Shown here in pieces: positions 1 through 9,311 of a stretch of 42,620 nt of DNA; within the stretch, counting starts at the first letter, position 1; every line of letters starts with the position of its first letter. The stretch lies in the NCBI GenBank assembly GCA_902585415.1, contig CACIDN010000008.1, positions 1 through 42,620 on the forward strand. The letters run 5' to 3'. The position numbers were made by a program, and so were the translations under genes. The notes beneath the pieces are model-generated. The model worked only from the letters and a program-made list of their open reading frames with translations. It was not told where the DNA came from and searched no databases. The stretch comes from an uncultured Pelagibacteraceae bacterium (GTDB taxonomy: Bacteria > Pseudomonadota > Alphaproteobacteria > Pelagibacterales > Pelagibacteraceae).

Positions 1-453
1 AATATATTGTTGATAATCTTTTTCACCTAAAAATATTTTTTTTATTTTTAATTTTTTGATGAATTGATTTATTACACTTAAAACCCCCTCAAAATGACCA
101 GATCTATATTTTGCACATAATATTTTACTCGATTTGTTAATTTTAAATTTTTTTTTACTATTATTTCCATACACATCTTTAACGCTAGGTATTAAAACAT
201 AGTCTACTTTAAGTTTTTTTAACAACCTAAGATCTTTTTGAATATTTTTTGGATATTTTTTATAATCTTTTTTATCATTAAATTGAGCAGGATTAACAAA
301 TATACTGACTAATGTTTTTTTGCTTTTTTTTTGTGATTTTCTTATCAAGCTCACATGTCCTTGATGTATGGCCCCCATGGTTGGAACAAAACCAATATCT
401 GCCTTAAAATTAACTTCTTTATTAAGTTTATTAATGCTTTTAAATATAATCAT
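1..453 (-). CDS. panC: Pantothenate synthetase, N-terminal part (cut by window edge)
   Basis: PanC joins pantoate and beta-alanine, using ATP, to make pantothenate (vitamin B5, precursor of coenzyme A) in the cytoplasm. The open frame starts at the ATG complementary to 451-453 and runs without a stop to base 1, giving 151 residues; about the last 120 residues of a normal PanC lie outside. Visible family motifs are PTMGAIHQGH near residue 24 (the HIGH-like nucleotidyl-transfer motif), FVNPAQFN near 55, LCAKYRSGHFEGV near 115 (pantoate/ATP contacts) and FLGEKDYQQ near the break. It is divergent from galU with only 29 bases between the two starts, so their promoters must overlap or lie inside the genes. 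Nothing looks broken. The identification is firm; only the C-terminus is unseen. Confidence 0.95.
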   Translation of the reverse strand, partial: MIIFKSINKLNKEVNFKADIGFVPTMGAIHQGHVSLIRKSQKKSKKTLVSIFVNPAQFNDKKDYKKYPKNIQKDLRLLKKLKVDYVLIPSVKDVYGNNSKKKFKINKSSKILCAKYRSGHFEGVLSVINQFIKKLKIKKIFLGEKDYQQYI

Positions 454-482
454 TTATGATACTTCACTAATAATAGTTATTT

Positions 483-1298
483 ATGATTAGACAAGCAATT
501 ATACCTTTGGCGGGTCTTGGTACAAGACTACTCCCATTAACTAGCGTTTTTGCTAAAGAATTGTTACCAATGAATGGGAAAGTTGGCATTGAATATATAT
601 TAGATGAATGCATTGATGCTGGTATTAAAGAAGTTGTATTTATAATTTCCAAAAACAAAATGATGATAAAAGATTATTTTTATAAGGATAGTTTTTACAA
701 AAAAATTATTAAAAAAAAGGGTGATAAAAGAATAATTAGCGCGTATAGAAAAATTCTAAAATATAAAAAGATGATAAAATTTGTATATCAAAATAAACCA
801 TTGGGTACTGGTGATGCTGTACTTAAAACTAAAAAATTTATAAAAGATAAATATTTTTTAATGTTATTACCAGATGATTTAATTATAAAAAAAAATTGTT
901 CAAAAGATATGATTAGAATAAGCAAGAAAAATAAATGTTCTGTAATGGCGAGTATGAAAGTTAAAAAAAATAACGTAAGTAGATGGGGCATATACTCAGT
1001 ATCTAAAAGACTTAATAAGGATAATTTTTTTATCAAAGATGTAATTGAAAAACCAACTATTAAAAATGCACCTTCAACAAATGCTGTTATAGGTAGATAT
1101 ATTCTTCCAAAAAAAATATTTTCTAAACTAAAAAATCTTAAACCAGGTCAGGGTGGTGAAATTCATATTACTGATGCAATTAAAAAATTGATAAATGGGG
1201 GTCATAAAATTATTGGACATAAATTTCGTGGAAAATATTTAGATTGTGGAAGTATGAGTGGGTATGTAAAATCAGGAATAGAAATAGCAAAATTATGA
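483..1298 (+). CDS. galU: UTP-glucose-1-phosphate uridylyltransferase
   Basis: GalU makes UDP-glucose from UTP and glucose-1-phosphate in the cytoplasm. The 271-residue protein opens with the nucleotidyltransferase signature PLAGLGTRLLP (residues 8-18) followed by KELLP (25-29). It also has PLGTGDAVL near 105, the DD pair of LLPDDLI near 130, VIEKP near 188 and GGEIHITDAI near 224. It is slightly shorter than the usual 290-300 residues, in keeping with the compaction of the window. Its stop overlaps the start of ugd (ATGA at 1295-1298), so the two are almost certainly one transcript that makes UDP-glucose and then UDP-glucuronate. This suggests a role in surface polysaccharide or glucuronate glycolipid synthesis, which is an inference from the pair. 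Confidence 0.93.
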   Translation: MIRQAIIPLAGLGTRLLPLTSVFAKELLPMNGKVGIEYILDECIDAGIKEVVFIISKNKMMIKDYFYKDSFYKKIIKKKGDKRIISAYRKILKYKKMIKFVYQNKPLGTGDAVLKTKKFIKDKYFLMLLPDDLIIKKNCSKDMIRISKKNKCSVMASMKVKKNNVSRWGIYSVSKRLNKDNFFIKDVIEKPTIKNAPSTNAVIGRYILPKKIFSKLKNLKPGQGGEIHITDAIKKLINGGHKIIGHKFRGKYLDCGSMSGYVKSGIEIAKL

Positions 1299-2593
1299 AA
1301 TTATGTATGATAGGCACAGGCTATGTTGGTTTGGTTAGTGGAGTTTGTTTTTCAGATCTTGGAAATATTGTTTATTGTGTAGATAACGATATTGAAAAAA
1401 TTAATGCTCTTAATAAAGGAATAGTTCCAATATATGAACCTGGTTTAGAGGAAATTCTAAAACATAATTATAAACAAAAAAGATTAATTTTTACAAATAA
1501 TTTAAAAGAAGCGGTAGAAAACTCGGATATGATATTTATTTGTGTTGGCACACCAACTAAGAAAAAAAGCAACTCAGCAGATTTAAAATATGTTTTTAAT
1601 GTCGCTAATAATTTAAAAAAATTGATTAAAAGTTATAAGATCATTATTACAAAGTCTACTGTACCAGTAACTACAGGTGATAAAATTGAAAAGATTTTGA
1701 TTAAACAAAAAAGAAAAAAAATTGTAGACATTGTTTCTAATCCTGAATTTTTAAGAGAAGGTGAAGCAATAAGAGATTTTCTTTACCCTGATAGAGTTGT
1801 AATTGGAACCGATAGCGATAAAGCTAATAATTATTTAAAGTCGCTTTATTTACCAATAATAAAAAAAAAAAGTAGATATTTTAGGACTTCAAGACGCGGA
1901 GCTGAATTAATCAAATATGCATCAAATGCATTTCTAGCCACAAAGATATCTTATATCAATGAATTAGCTAATCTGTGCGAAAAAACAAATATTGATATTA
2001 AAGAAATTTCACAGGGAATGGGATTAGATCAACGAATAGGGGATAGGTTTTTAAGAGCAGGTCCAGCTTATGGAGGTTCATGTTTTCCCAAGGACACTAA
2101 AGCAATAATTGATACTGCAGATAAATTTAAATCAAATTTATCTATAATAAAATCAGTAATTAGATCAAATGATGATAGAAAAAAGTTATTAACTGAAAAA
2201 GTGTATAAAATTTTAAATAATAATCTAAAGAATAAATTGATAACTTTTTTAGGAGTTACTTTTAAACCTAATACAGATGATATGAGAGAAGCATCAAGCT
2301 TGTACATGATACCAAAATTGTTAAAAAAAGGAGCCAAAATTAATTATTTTGATCCCTCTGGTGAAAAAATTGACTTTAAAAGATTTAAAAAAGTAAGATA
2401 TTGTAAGAATGTAACTCAAGCATGTTTAAGATCAGATTTAATAATACTCCATACTGAGTGGAATGAATTTAAAACCTTAAATTTCAAAAGATTAATTAAA
2501 AAGAGCAAATTCAAGATATTTGATATGCGTAATATATATTCTCCAAATTCAATGAAAAAAAAAGGTATTAACTATTTTGGTATAGGTAGATAA
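1295..2593 (+). CDS. ugd: UDP-glucose 6-dehydrogenase
   Basis: Ugd oxidises UDP-glucose twice with NAD+ to UDP-glucuronate. I chose the ATG at 1295, giving 432 residues, because the protein then begins MKLCMIGTGYVGLVSG, the family's N-terminal Rossmann motif. An ATG at 1244 in the same frame would add 17 unrelated residues inside galU. The start overlaps the galU stop by four bases (ATGA). Further motifs are FICVGTP near 85, KSTVPVTTGD near 122, NPEFLREGEA near 145 and the catalytic-cysteine loop GPAYGGSCFPKD near 250-262, with the active Cys intact. GVTFKPNTDDMREA near 315-330 marks the UDP-binding domain. The gene ends directly against the convergent RidA-family gene with no base between the stops. 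Confidence 0.93.
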   Translation: MKLCMIGTGYVGLVSGVCFSDLGNIVYCVDNDIEKINALNKGIVPIYEPGLEEILKHNYKQKRLIFTNNLKEAVENSDMIFICVGTPTKKKSNSADLKYVFNVANNLKKLIKSYKIIITKSTVPVTTGDKIEKILIKQKRKKIVDIVSNPEFLREGEAIRDFLYPDRVVIGTDSDKANNYLKSLYLPIIKKKSRYFRTSRRGAELIKYASNAFLATKISYINELANLCEKTNIDIKEISQGMGLDQRIGDRFLRAGPAYGGSCFPKDTKAIIDTADKFKSNLSIIKSVIRSNDDRKKLLTEKVYKILNNNLKNKLITFLGVTFKPNTDDMREASSLYMIPKLLKKGAKINYFDPSGEKIDFKRFKKVRYCKNVTQACLRSDLIILHTEWNEFKTLNFKRLIKKSKFKIFDMRNIYSPNSMKKKGINYFGIGR

Positions 2594-3055
2594 CTATTTT
2601 ATTTCAAAAATTGCATCAATTTCAACAGCAACATCTAAAGGTAAACTATTTACACTAATTGCCGCTCTAGTATGCTTACCTTTATCTTCAAGAATTTTCA
2701 CCAACATATCAGATGCGCCATTAATTACTTTTGGTTGTTCTATAAAATCATCTGTCGAATTAACAAAACCGACGATTTTTATACAAGATTTAATTTGATC
2801 TAGATTTCCAGATAATATTTTCTTAGCTTGAGCCAAAGTACTTAGTGCACATCTTTCTGCTGCTTTATATCCGTCATCTGTATTCAAATCTTTACCTAGT
2901 TTACCTTTTATCAACTCACCTTTTGAGTTCATAGAGATTTGTCCTGAGATATATAATAATTTTCCAACAATTTTACTTGCTACGTATGATCCTACTGGCG
3001 CGGGCGCTTCAGGTAAAAGTATATTATTTTCTTTTAATTTTTTATCAGCACTCAT
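2594..3055 (-). CDS. RidA-family (YjgF/YER057c/UK114) protein
   Basis: Proteins of this family form trimers; RidA itself hydrolyses reactive enamine/imine intermediates released by PLP enzymes, while other subgroups have other or unknown roles. The 153-residue product carries the usual core: LLYISGQIS near 34, and the C-terminal stretch HTRAAISVNSLPLDVAVEID near 129-148, with the Arg that binds the carboxylate in active members. It is longer than the classic 128-residue RidA and resembles the longer alphaproteobacterial subgroup, so I do not assign ridA. Its start overlaps the topA stop by one base (TAATG), making it the last gene of the leftward run. Promiscuous imine hydrolysis is the best guess, but the substrate is unknown. 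Confidence 0.88.
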   Translation of the reverse strand: MSADKKLKENNILLPEAPAPVGSYVASKIVGKLLYISGQISMNSKGELIKGKLGKDLNTDDGYKAAERCALSTLAQAKKILSGNLDQIKSCIKIVGFVNSTDDFIEQPKVINGASDMLVKILEDKGKHTRAAISVNSLPLDVAVEIDAIFEIK

Positions 3056-5640
3056 TAATTTTTTTTCTTTTTACTTCTATCGTATTCTTTTCTTTTCTCA
3101 ATTAAAATTAATGCTTCCTCCATTGTAAGTTCAGTTGGATCTTTCTCTTCAGGAATTGTTGCATTTAATGATTTATATTTGATGTAAGGTCCGTACTGGC
3201 CTTTCATAATCTTCACCGGTTTTTTGTCTTCAGGATGCTCACCTAAATCTTTTATCATTGAGGATGAAATTCTTCCTGGTTTAGCTTCTGATATTAAAGT
3301 TATCGCTCTATTCAATCCTATGCTGAATAATTCATCGACGCTTTCTAATCTTGCAGATTTGTTATCACATTTTAAATATGGACCAAATCGTCCAACGTTA
3401 ATTGTAATGTCTTTTTCTAAGTCTGGATGTTTACCAATTATTTTAGGAAGTGAACATAAATATTTTGCCTTATCAAGATCAACATTTTCTATGTCTAAAC
3501 CTTTTGGTATAGATACATTTTTAAGGTTACTTTCTTCTTTCTTTTTCTTTTTTGTTTTAACTTTTGGTTTTTTAATATTTTCTATTTCTTGATCACTTAA
3601 TTCATATTGTAAATAAGGTCCAAATCTTCCATTTTTTAAATAAATATCTTTTCCTATATCGTTCTTTCCTATTAATTTAGGCTCTGATAGATTTGCTTGA
3701 GCAGCAGCCTTAGTTTTTGATAATGGTCTTGTATATTTACAGTCTGGATAATTAGAACATCCAATAAATGCACCTCCTCTAAAGCTATTTTTTAAGCTTA
3801 ATGTTCCTTCTACTGAAAACTTACAATCTTTATTATATAATTTACAGCTTCTATCCACATTACCATTAATATTTTTATCAAAAATCAAACTCCCCAAACT
3901 ATCATTAAGTAAATCTAAAACTTCTCTAGTCCTTTTCTCTTTAACATTTGAAACATTTTCATTAAAATCTTTCCAGAATTGATCTAAAACCTTTATCCAG
4001 TTTTCTTTACCCGAAGTAATATCGTCTAATTGATCCTCAAGTTTAGCAGTAAAATCATAGTCTACATACCTTGAAAAAAGCTTCTCTAAAAATGCAGAAA
4101 GTAATTTTCCCCTATCGGTCGGAAAAAATCTCTTATTTAATATATCAGCATATCCTCTATTAGATATAACAGATATTATACTTGCATATGTTGAAGGGCG
4201 ACCAATTCCTAATTCTTCTAATTTTTTAACTAAACTGGCTTCTGAAAAGCGAGGAGGTGGTTGTGTAAAATGCTGTTCATCATTGAATTCCTTTATGTCG
4301 ATTGGTCCTTTAGACACTTTAGGTAATATTTTTTCATCGTCATTATCTTCAATTTTATGAAGTTTTAAAAAACCATCAAATTTTATGGTTGAACCACTAG
4401 ATTTTAATATGTTCTTTCCGTCATCAGATGCAATTAATATAGTTTTTCTATCAAATTTAGCTGGCTGCATTTGAGATGATAGAGCTCTAGACCAAATAAG
4501 ATCATATAATTTATACTGATCTGTGCTTAAAAATTTTTTTATACTTTCAGGTGAATTTTTTATTTCTGTTGGTCTTATCGCTTCATGAGCTTCTTGTGCG
4601 TTCTTAGCTTTTTTTCCTGAATAATTGTTAGCTTCCTCGGGGAGATAATCACCGCCATAATTTTCCTCTATATATTTTCTAAATAATGGAATTGCCTCTT
4701 TAGATATATTTGTACCATCAGTCCTCATGTAAGTTATTAAACCTTTGATATCACCATCTATCTCGATACCTTGATAAAGCCTTTGTGCAATTTGCATTGT
4801 TCTTGAAGCACCAAAACCTAATTTACTAGACGCAGTTTGTTGAAGAGTTGAAGTTGTAAAAGGGCCTGATGGATTTCTTGTATAGATTTTTGATGTTATG
4901 TCTTTAATTAAGTATTTTTTTTTTTTGATTTTTGATATTGCATTATTTATATCTTCTTTATTTTTAAAACTAAATTTTTCGATTTTTTCTCCATTTAATT
5001 CAGAAATTGATGAGGTAAGTATATTTTTTGAAGAAGTAATAAAATTTACTTTTAGAGTCCAAAATTCCTCTGGATTAAATACTTCAATTTCATGTTCTCT
5101 TTCGGTTAACAATCTTAAAGCTACAGATTGAACCCTACCAGCTGACTTTGAACCTGGTAATTTAGTCCATAGTATTGGTGAAATGTTAAAACCTACTAAA
5201 TAATCTAAAGCTCTTCTAGCCATATAAGCATCAATAAGTTGACCTTCTAGTGATCTAGGATTCTCTATGCCATTTATAACTGCTTTTTTCGTGATTTCAT
5301 TAAATACTACTCTTTCAATTTTTTTGTCTTTAAGTATTTTTTTTTCAACTAAAAATTCTTTAACATGCCATGCAATCGCTTCACCTTCACGATCAGGGTC
5401 AGTAGCTAGAATAATTTTGTCTGAACTTTTTGCTGCATCTGTAATTTCTTTTAAATATTTTTTAGAAAAACTATCTATTTCCCATATCATCTTAAATTTG
5501 TTTTCTGGATCTACAGATCCATTTTTGGATGGTAAATCTCTTATATGGCCGTAACTGGCTAGAACTGTGTAATTTTTTCCTAAATACTTATTTATTGTTT
5601 TTGCTTTAGCTGGACTTTCAACAATTACTAAATTCATCAT
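3055..5640 (-). CDS. topA: DNA topoisomerase I
   Basis: Type IA topoisomerase that relaxes negative supercoils by single-strand cleavage. The 861-residue protein begins MMNLVIVESPAKAKTI (Toprim strand; the second Met may be the real start). It has the acidic Toprim triad DPDREGE at 81-87, and the catalytic tyrosine is Tyr304 in ITYMRTDGT. A Cys4 zinc-ribbon segment lies near residues 600-645 (pairs CxxxxxC and CSNYPDC). After it come three short repeats, GRFGPYLQY, GRFGPYLKC and GQYGPYIKY, typical of alphaproteobacterial TopA tails. The coding strand contains a long A tract (T12 at 4915-4926 on the + strand) that encodes lysines. It lies between plsY and the RidA-family gene. Length and motifs indicate an intact enzyme. 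Confidence 0.97.
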   Translation of the reverse strand: MMNLVIVESPAKAKTINKYLGKNYTVLASYGHIRDLPSKNGSVDPENKFKMIWEIDSFSKKYLKEITDAAKSSDKIILATDPDREGEAIAWHVKEFLVEKKILKDKKIERVVFNEITKKAVINGIENPRSLEGQLIDAYMARRALDYLVGFNISPILWTKLPGSKSAGRVQSVALRLLTEREHEIEVFNPEEFWTLKVNFITSSKNILTSSISELNGEKIEKFSFKNKEDINNAISKIKKKKYLIKDITSKIYTRNPSGPFTTSTLQQTASSKLGFGASRTMQIAQRLYQGIEIDGDIKGLITYMRTDGTNISKEAIPLFRKYIEENYGGDYLPEEANNYSGKKAKNAQEAHEAIRPTEIKNSPESIKKFLSTDQYKLYDLIWSRALSSQMQPAKFDRKTILIASDDGKNILKSSGSTIKFDGFLKLHKIEDNDDEKILPKVSKGPIDIKEFNDEQHFTQPPPRFSEASLVKKLEELGIGRPSTYASIISVISNRGYADILNKRFFPTDRGKLLSAFLEKLFSRYVDYDFTAKLEDQLDDITSGKENWIKVLDQFWKDFNENVSNVKEKRTREVLDLLNDSLGSLIFDKNINGNVDRSCKLYNKDCKFSVEGTLSLKNSFRGGAFIGCSNYPDCKYTRPLSKTKAAAQANLSEPKLIGKNDIGKDIYLKNGRFGPYLQYELSDQEIENIKKPKVKTKKKKKEESNLKNVSIPKGLDIENVDLDKAKYLCSLPKIIGKHPDLEKDITINVGRFGPYLKCDNKSARLESVDELFSIGLNRAITLISEAKPGRISSSMIKDLGEHPEDKKPVKIMKGQYGPYIKYKSLNATIPEEKDPTELTMEEALILIEKRKEYDRSKKKKN

Positions 5641-5673
5641 AATAAAAGTACATTAAAGACTTGGATAGTCAAA

Positions 5674-6261
5674 CTAATAAATTTTTGTCTTAGATTCTGT
5701 CTTATTTATTAGGCGTTTTATATTTTCTCTGTGTGTATAAAAAATCATTATGAACATGATAAAGTAAAAATAGTAAAAAGGATCAGAAATAAAAAAATAT
5801 TGAAAAATAGGTATACAAAAACTTGAGACAATTGAACTTAAAGAAGAAAATTTAAATATAAAAAAAATTAATAACCAAATTATACAAAATGCTATTCCCG
5901 ATAAATAATTTAAACAAAATAAAATTCCAACATAAGTCGCAACTCCTTTGCCTCCTTTAAACTTAAGCCAAATTGGAAAAACATGACCTACAAAAACTAA
6001 TAAAGAGGCTAACAATAGTTGATCATTATAATAAAAATTAATATACAAGATAGGCACAACAGCTTTTAAAATATCAAGAATTAACGTTAAATATCCTATA
6101 AATTTATTTCCAGATCTTAAAACATTAGTTGCGCCAATGTTTCCAGAGCCTATTTTTCTTATATCTTTACCGATAAAAATTTTAGTTAATAAAAGTCCAA
6201 ATGGAATAGAACCAAACAAATAAGAGATTATAATTATTAAAGTAATTTCTAAATTCAACAT
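5674..6261 (-). CDS. plsY: Acyl-phosphate:glycerol-3-phosphate acyltransferase
   Basis: PlsY is an inner-membrane enzyme that transfers the acyl group from acyl-phosphate (made by PlsX) to glycerol-3-phosphate, giving lysophosphatidate, the first step of phospholipid synthesis. The 195-residue product shows about five hydrophobic spans and the three family loops: YLFGSIPFGL near 14, GSGNIGATNVLRS near 37 (phosphate binding) and KFKGGKGVAT near 102. Its start overlaps the end of the dihydroorotase-like gene by seven bases, and 33 bases separate its stop from topA. The partner enzyme plsX appears at the far right of the window. Confidence 0.95.
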   Translation of the reverse strand: MLNLEITLIIIISYLFGSIPFGLLLTKIFIGKDIRKIGSGNIGATNVLRSGNKFIGYLTLILDILKAVVPILYINFYYNDQLLLASLLVFVGHVFPIWLKFKGGKGVATYVGILFCLNYLSGIAFCIIWLLIFFIFKFSSLSSIVSSFCIPIFQYFFISDPFYYFYFIMFIMIFYTHRENIKRLINKTESKTKIY

Positions 6262-7544
6262 TTAAATAATTCTACTCCATTAATAAAAGTGTTTAATACT
6301 TTACCTTGTAGTTTTTTATCCTCTATACAAGTATTTTTTGATTTTGATATCATTCTTTCTTTTTTAACTACCCATGGTTTGTATATATCAACAATACATA
6401 AATCAGCATTATTTCCTACAGAAAGATTTCCTTTATTAATTTTTAAAATTTTAGCAGGGTTACATGTCAGACACTCAATTAACTTGTTTAATTTTATTGA
6501 TCCATTGTGAAATAATTCTAATGCAAGTGGCAAAAGGGTTTCTATACCAGAGGCACCAGTTGCAGCTTGAGCAAATGTTAATCTTTTTGACTCTTCGTCT
6601 TCAGGTTTATGGTCTGACACAATAACGTCAATAAGATTTTGATTAATACCCTTAATTAAAGACATTCTGTCTTCCTCTGTCCTTAGAGGAGGGGATAATT
6701 TAAGGAATGTACGAAAGTCTCCTATATCATTTTGATTTAATGATAAATTATTAATTGAAACACCAGTTGTAAATTTTATAATTTCTTTTCTTTTTTTAAT
6801 AATATCAACAGACTTATCCGATGATATTTGAGAAATATGATATCTACAATTGAAATCCTCTAGCAAAGTCAGATCTCTTTCGATAATAATTTTTTCTGCG
6901 TAGTCAGGGATGCCTTGAAGACCAAGTTTAGTTGCAATTATTCCATCATTTACTTGTCCATTTTTTGATAATTCATTATCTTCTGCATGTTGTATTACTA
7001 GCGCATCTAAATCATAAGCAGACCTCATAATTCTCGACATCAATCTTGTATTTTGGATCGTTTGCGTACCATCTGTGTAACCAATTATTCCTTTTTTATT
7101 TAAAAGTCCAAATTCGTTCATATTTGTTCCTGCTAGACCTTTTGTTAAACTCGCGGTCGGAAATATATTAATTTTTGATTTATCTCTTCCTCTTCTTTTA
7201 AGAAAGTCGACCATTGAAACATTATCTATAACAGGCGAGGTATTAGGCATTGTAACTACAGATGTAACACCTCCAGCTAGCGCTGCATTACTTAATGTTC
7301 TAAAATTTTCTTTATATTCGTAGCCTGGTTCACCTACAAATACTCTCATATCAACAATACCTGGAAATATAAATTTTTCTCTAAGATCTATATATTTTTC
7401 TCTTGAAGGAATATTATTTTGATTTACTTTTTTTCCTATAGCTTCAATTTTTCCATTTTCGCCAATAATTAAACCACCTATTTCATCTAAAGAGTTTTTA
7501 GGATCTATTATCTTTGCATTTAAAAAATATTGTTTTTTCATCAT
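6255..7544 (-). CDS. Dihydroorotase-like protein lacking the HxH metal motif (PyrC'/PyrX type)
   Basis: The 429-residue protein has the amidohydrolase fold of class I dihydroorotase, which normally closes carbamoyl-aspartate to dihydroorotate. Where active enzymes read DMHVHLREPG, this one reads [10 protein letters not shown] (residues 65-74), so both metal-binding histidines are replaced (Arg67, Phe69). Other positions remain: the His in QHAED, the His in YHISQ, and the Asp in VSDHKPED, although the following HAPH-like motif is also altered. Inactive dihydroorotase homologues (PyrC' in pseudomonads) are known to act as structural partners of aspartate carbamoyltransferase. Here the gene directly follows pyrB with a four-base overlap (7541-7544), which fits that role. 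An active dihydroorotase would then be expected elsewhere in the genome. Catalytic loss is inferred from the motif, not proven. Confidence 0.88.
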   Translation of the reverse strand: MMKKQYFLNAKIIDPKNSLDEIGGLIIGENGKIEAIGKKVNQNNIPSREKYIDLREKFIFPGIVDMRVFVGEPGYEYKENFRTLSNAALAGGVTSVVTMPNTSPVIDNVSMVDFLKRRGRDKSKINIFPTASLTKGLAGTNMNEFGLLNKKGIIGYTDGTQTIQNTRLMSRIMRSAYDLDALVIQHAEDNELSKNGQVNDGIIATKLGLQGIPDYAEKIIIERDLTLLEDFNCRYHISQISSDKSVDIIKKRKEIIKFTTGVSINNLSLNQNDIGDFRTFLKLSPPLRTEEDRMSLIKGINQNLIDVIVSDHKPEDEESKRLTFAQAATGASGIETLLPLALELFHNGSIKLNKLIECLTCNPAKILKINKGNLSVGNNADLCIVDIYKPWVVKKERMISKSKNTCIEDKKLQGKVLNTFINGVELFKC

Positions 7545-8479
7545 TCACAAAATAACTTTAGACATGCCATTCTTACAGCAACACCTAATTCAACCTGTTC
7601 TTTAATAACACTTTTATTAATGTCGTCAGCTAATTTTGTATCTATTTCTATACCCCTATTCATAGGACCTGGATGCATAATAATTGCATCGCTTTTTGCT
7701 CTCTCTAGTTTATCTGGTGTTAGCCCGTAATATTCATAATACTCTCTATTTGATGAGAGAAATGAACCTGTCATTCTTTCATTTTGCAATCTTAACATCA
7801 TTACAATGTCACAATCTTTCACTCCTTCTTTCATATTTGTAAAAGTGTTAACACCAAATTTCTGTAGATCCTTTGGCATTAAATTAGATGGCGCAACAAT
7901 ATTTATATCCGCGCCCAACATATTTAATAAATAAATATTTGATCTAGCAACTCTTGAATGAAGTATATCTCCACAAATTGCAATTTTAAGACCTTCAACT
8001 TTATTTTTCTTCTCTATAATTGTTAAAGCATCGAGTAAAGCTTGAGTTGGATGCTCTCTTCTGCCATCACCTGCATTTAATACTGCACAATTAACTTTTT
8101 GCGATAATAAATTAGAAGCACCCGAGTCTTGATGCCTTACAACAATAATATCAGGGTGCATCGCATTTAAAGTCATTGCAGTATCTATTAAAGTTTCTCC
8201 TTTTTTAATTGCTGAATTAGTTATATTCATAGACATAACATCAGCACCTAATCTCTTTCCAGCAAGCTCAAACGAACTTTGAGTTCTGGTAGATGGTTCA
8301 AAAAATAAATTAATTTGTGTTTTACCTCTCAAAATGTCTATTTTTTTATTTTTACTTTTATTCAAAGCTATGAAGTTTTTTGACTCTGAAAGGATAGTCT
8401 TTACATCAGAAATTGATAAATCTTGAATACCTAGCAGATGTTTTTTTGAAATTTTAATAGCTTTTTTTGAATTGGCCAT
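7541..8479 (-). CDS. pyrB: Aspartate carbamoyltransferase catalytic chain
   Basis: PyrB condenses carbamoyl phosphate with aspartate to N-carbamoyl-aspartate, the committed step of pyrimidine synthesis. The 312-residue protein has the carbamoyl-phosphate motif [12 protein letters not shown] (59-70, STRT core at 63-66), VVRHQDSGA near 131, [14 protein letters not shown] near 156 (the aspartate-family HPTQALLD motif) and the late [10 protein letters not shown] near 270. No regulatory pyrI gene is adjacent. Instead the next gene downstream is an apparently catalytically dead dihydroorotase, overlapping by four bases, as in pyrBC' of pseudomonads. 41 bases separate it from ruvX upstream. Confidence 0.96.
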   Translation of the reverse strand: MANSKKAIKISKKHLLGIQDLSISDVKTILSESKNFIALNKSKNKKIDILRGKTQINLFFEPSTRTQSSFELAGKRLGADVMSMNITNSAIKKGETLIDTAMTLNAMHPDIIVVRHQDSGASNLLSQKVNCAVLNAGDGRREHPTQALLDALTIIEKKNKVEGLKIAICGDILHSRVARSNIYLLNMLGADINIVAPSNLMPKDLQKFGVNTFTNMKEGVKDCDIVMMLRLQNERMTGSFLSSNREYYEYYGLTPDKLERAKSDAIIMHPGPMNRGIEIDTKLADDINKSVIKEQVELGVAVRMACLKLFCE

Positions 8480-8520
8480 TAAAACTAACTCTATAACTTC
8501 AAAGTACGTTTAATACAAGC

Positions 8521-8976
8521 TTAATTATTTAGATAATCGATTGCACCTTGCAAAATGAATGATGCAGCATTTTCATCAATTTTCTTCTCTTTTTTTGTTA
8601 CATTAACGTCCAATTCTTTGGTTATATTAAATGCACCTTTTGTTGACATTCTCTCATCCCAAAGCACCACGTCAATTTTTAAGTTTTTTGATATCATATT
8701 CGCTTTATCAGTGGCAGATTGAGCCGCTCTTCCTAAACTGCCATCCATATTAATTGGTAACCCAACTATAATTCCTGATATGTTATTTTCGTAAATAATA
8801 TTTGTTAATTGATCTAAAAGATATTGCATATTCTTATAATCTAATGTTTTTAAAGGAGTAGATATTTTTCTTCTATCATCACAAATTGCAACACCTATAC
8901 GTTTTAACCCTAAATCCAAACCAATTAATCTTGCATTATTGTCAATTTTTTTCTTAAGAAGCTCAATAGTGATCAT
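8521..8976 (-). CDS. ruvX: Putative pre-16S rRNA nuclease / RuvX (YqgF) family
   Basis: YqgF/RuvX proteins have an RNase H-like fold and are linked to 5'-end maturation of pre-16S rRNA; an older label is Holliday junction resolvase-like. The 151-residue product has the first acidic motif in IGLDLGLKRIGVAICD (18-33), GIIVGLPINMDGSLG near 69-83, the second acidic site in LWDERMST near 105, and a conserved Asp near the end (KIDENAA). The start ATG is complementary to 8974-8976. It is the first gene of the leftward run and is divergent from gatC across 47 bases, so the promoters for both directions must lie in that gap or in the gene ends. Confidence 0.93.
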   Translation of the reverse strand: MITIELLKKKIDNNARLIGLDLGLKRIGVAICDDRRKISTPLKTLDYKNMQYLLDQLTNIIYENNISGIIVGLPINMDGSLGRAAQSATDKANMISKNLKIDVVLWDERMSTKGAFNITKELDVNVTKKEKKIDENAASFILQGAIDYLNN

Positions 8977-9023
8977 GTTGTATTTTTCAGATTTAATGGT
9001 AGTTTTTTAAATATTCATATCAT

Positions 9024-9311
9024 ATGACAATTGATCTTAAAACAGTAAAGCACATATCTAAATTATCTAGGATTTCCATTGATGATAATAAAGCTAAAAA
9101 ATTAGGTAAAGATTTAAATTCAATTTTTTCTTTTATTGAAAAATTAAATGAATTAGATACAAAAAATACTGAACCATTAAGCTCAATTGCTGAAACTACA
9201 TTAAAACTACGTAAAGATGAGATAAAATCTGAAAATATCCGTGAGGATATCTTGAAAAATTCACCAGACAAAAATAAAGATTTTTTTGTTGTTCCTAAGG
9301 TTGTTGAATGA
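9024..9311 (+). CDS. gatC: Asp/Glu-tRNA amidotransferase subunit C
   Basis: GatC is the small structural subunit that wraps around GatA in the GatCAB complex, which converts misacylated Glu-tRNA(Gln) and/or Asp-tRNA(Asn) to the amidated forms. The 95-residue protein has the family pattern VKHISKLSRISID (8-20), followed by an amphipathic helix and the conserved ending that starts DEIKSENIREDILKNSPDKN. Its stop overlaps the gatA start (ATGA at 9308-9311). It begins the rightward block gatC-gatA-gatB-methyltransferase-trhO-MATE. Confidence 0.94.
   Translation: MTIDLKTVKHISKLSRISIDDNKAKKLGKDLNSIFSFIEKLNELDTKNTEPLSSIAETTLKLRKDEIKSENIREDILKNSPDKNKDFFVVPKVVE

Noticed and set aside
1244..1294. Longer ugd start at 1244
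   Set aside because: It would overlap galU by 55 bases and add residues before the Rossmann motif; the ATG at 1295 gives a standard ATGA junction and N-terminus.
3224..5554. Three open frames on the + strand inside topA (around 3224-3592, 4898-5131 and 5267-5554)
   Set aside because: They are mirror frames of topA with no recognisable motif, no upstream signals and hydrophobic composition that follows from reversing AT-rich lysine codons. topA is intact with all its motifs.
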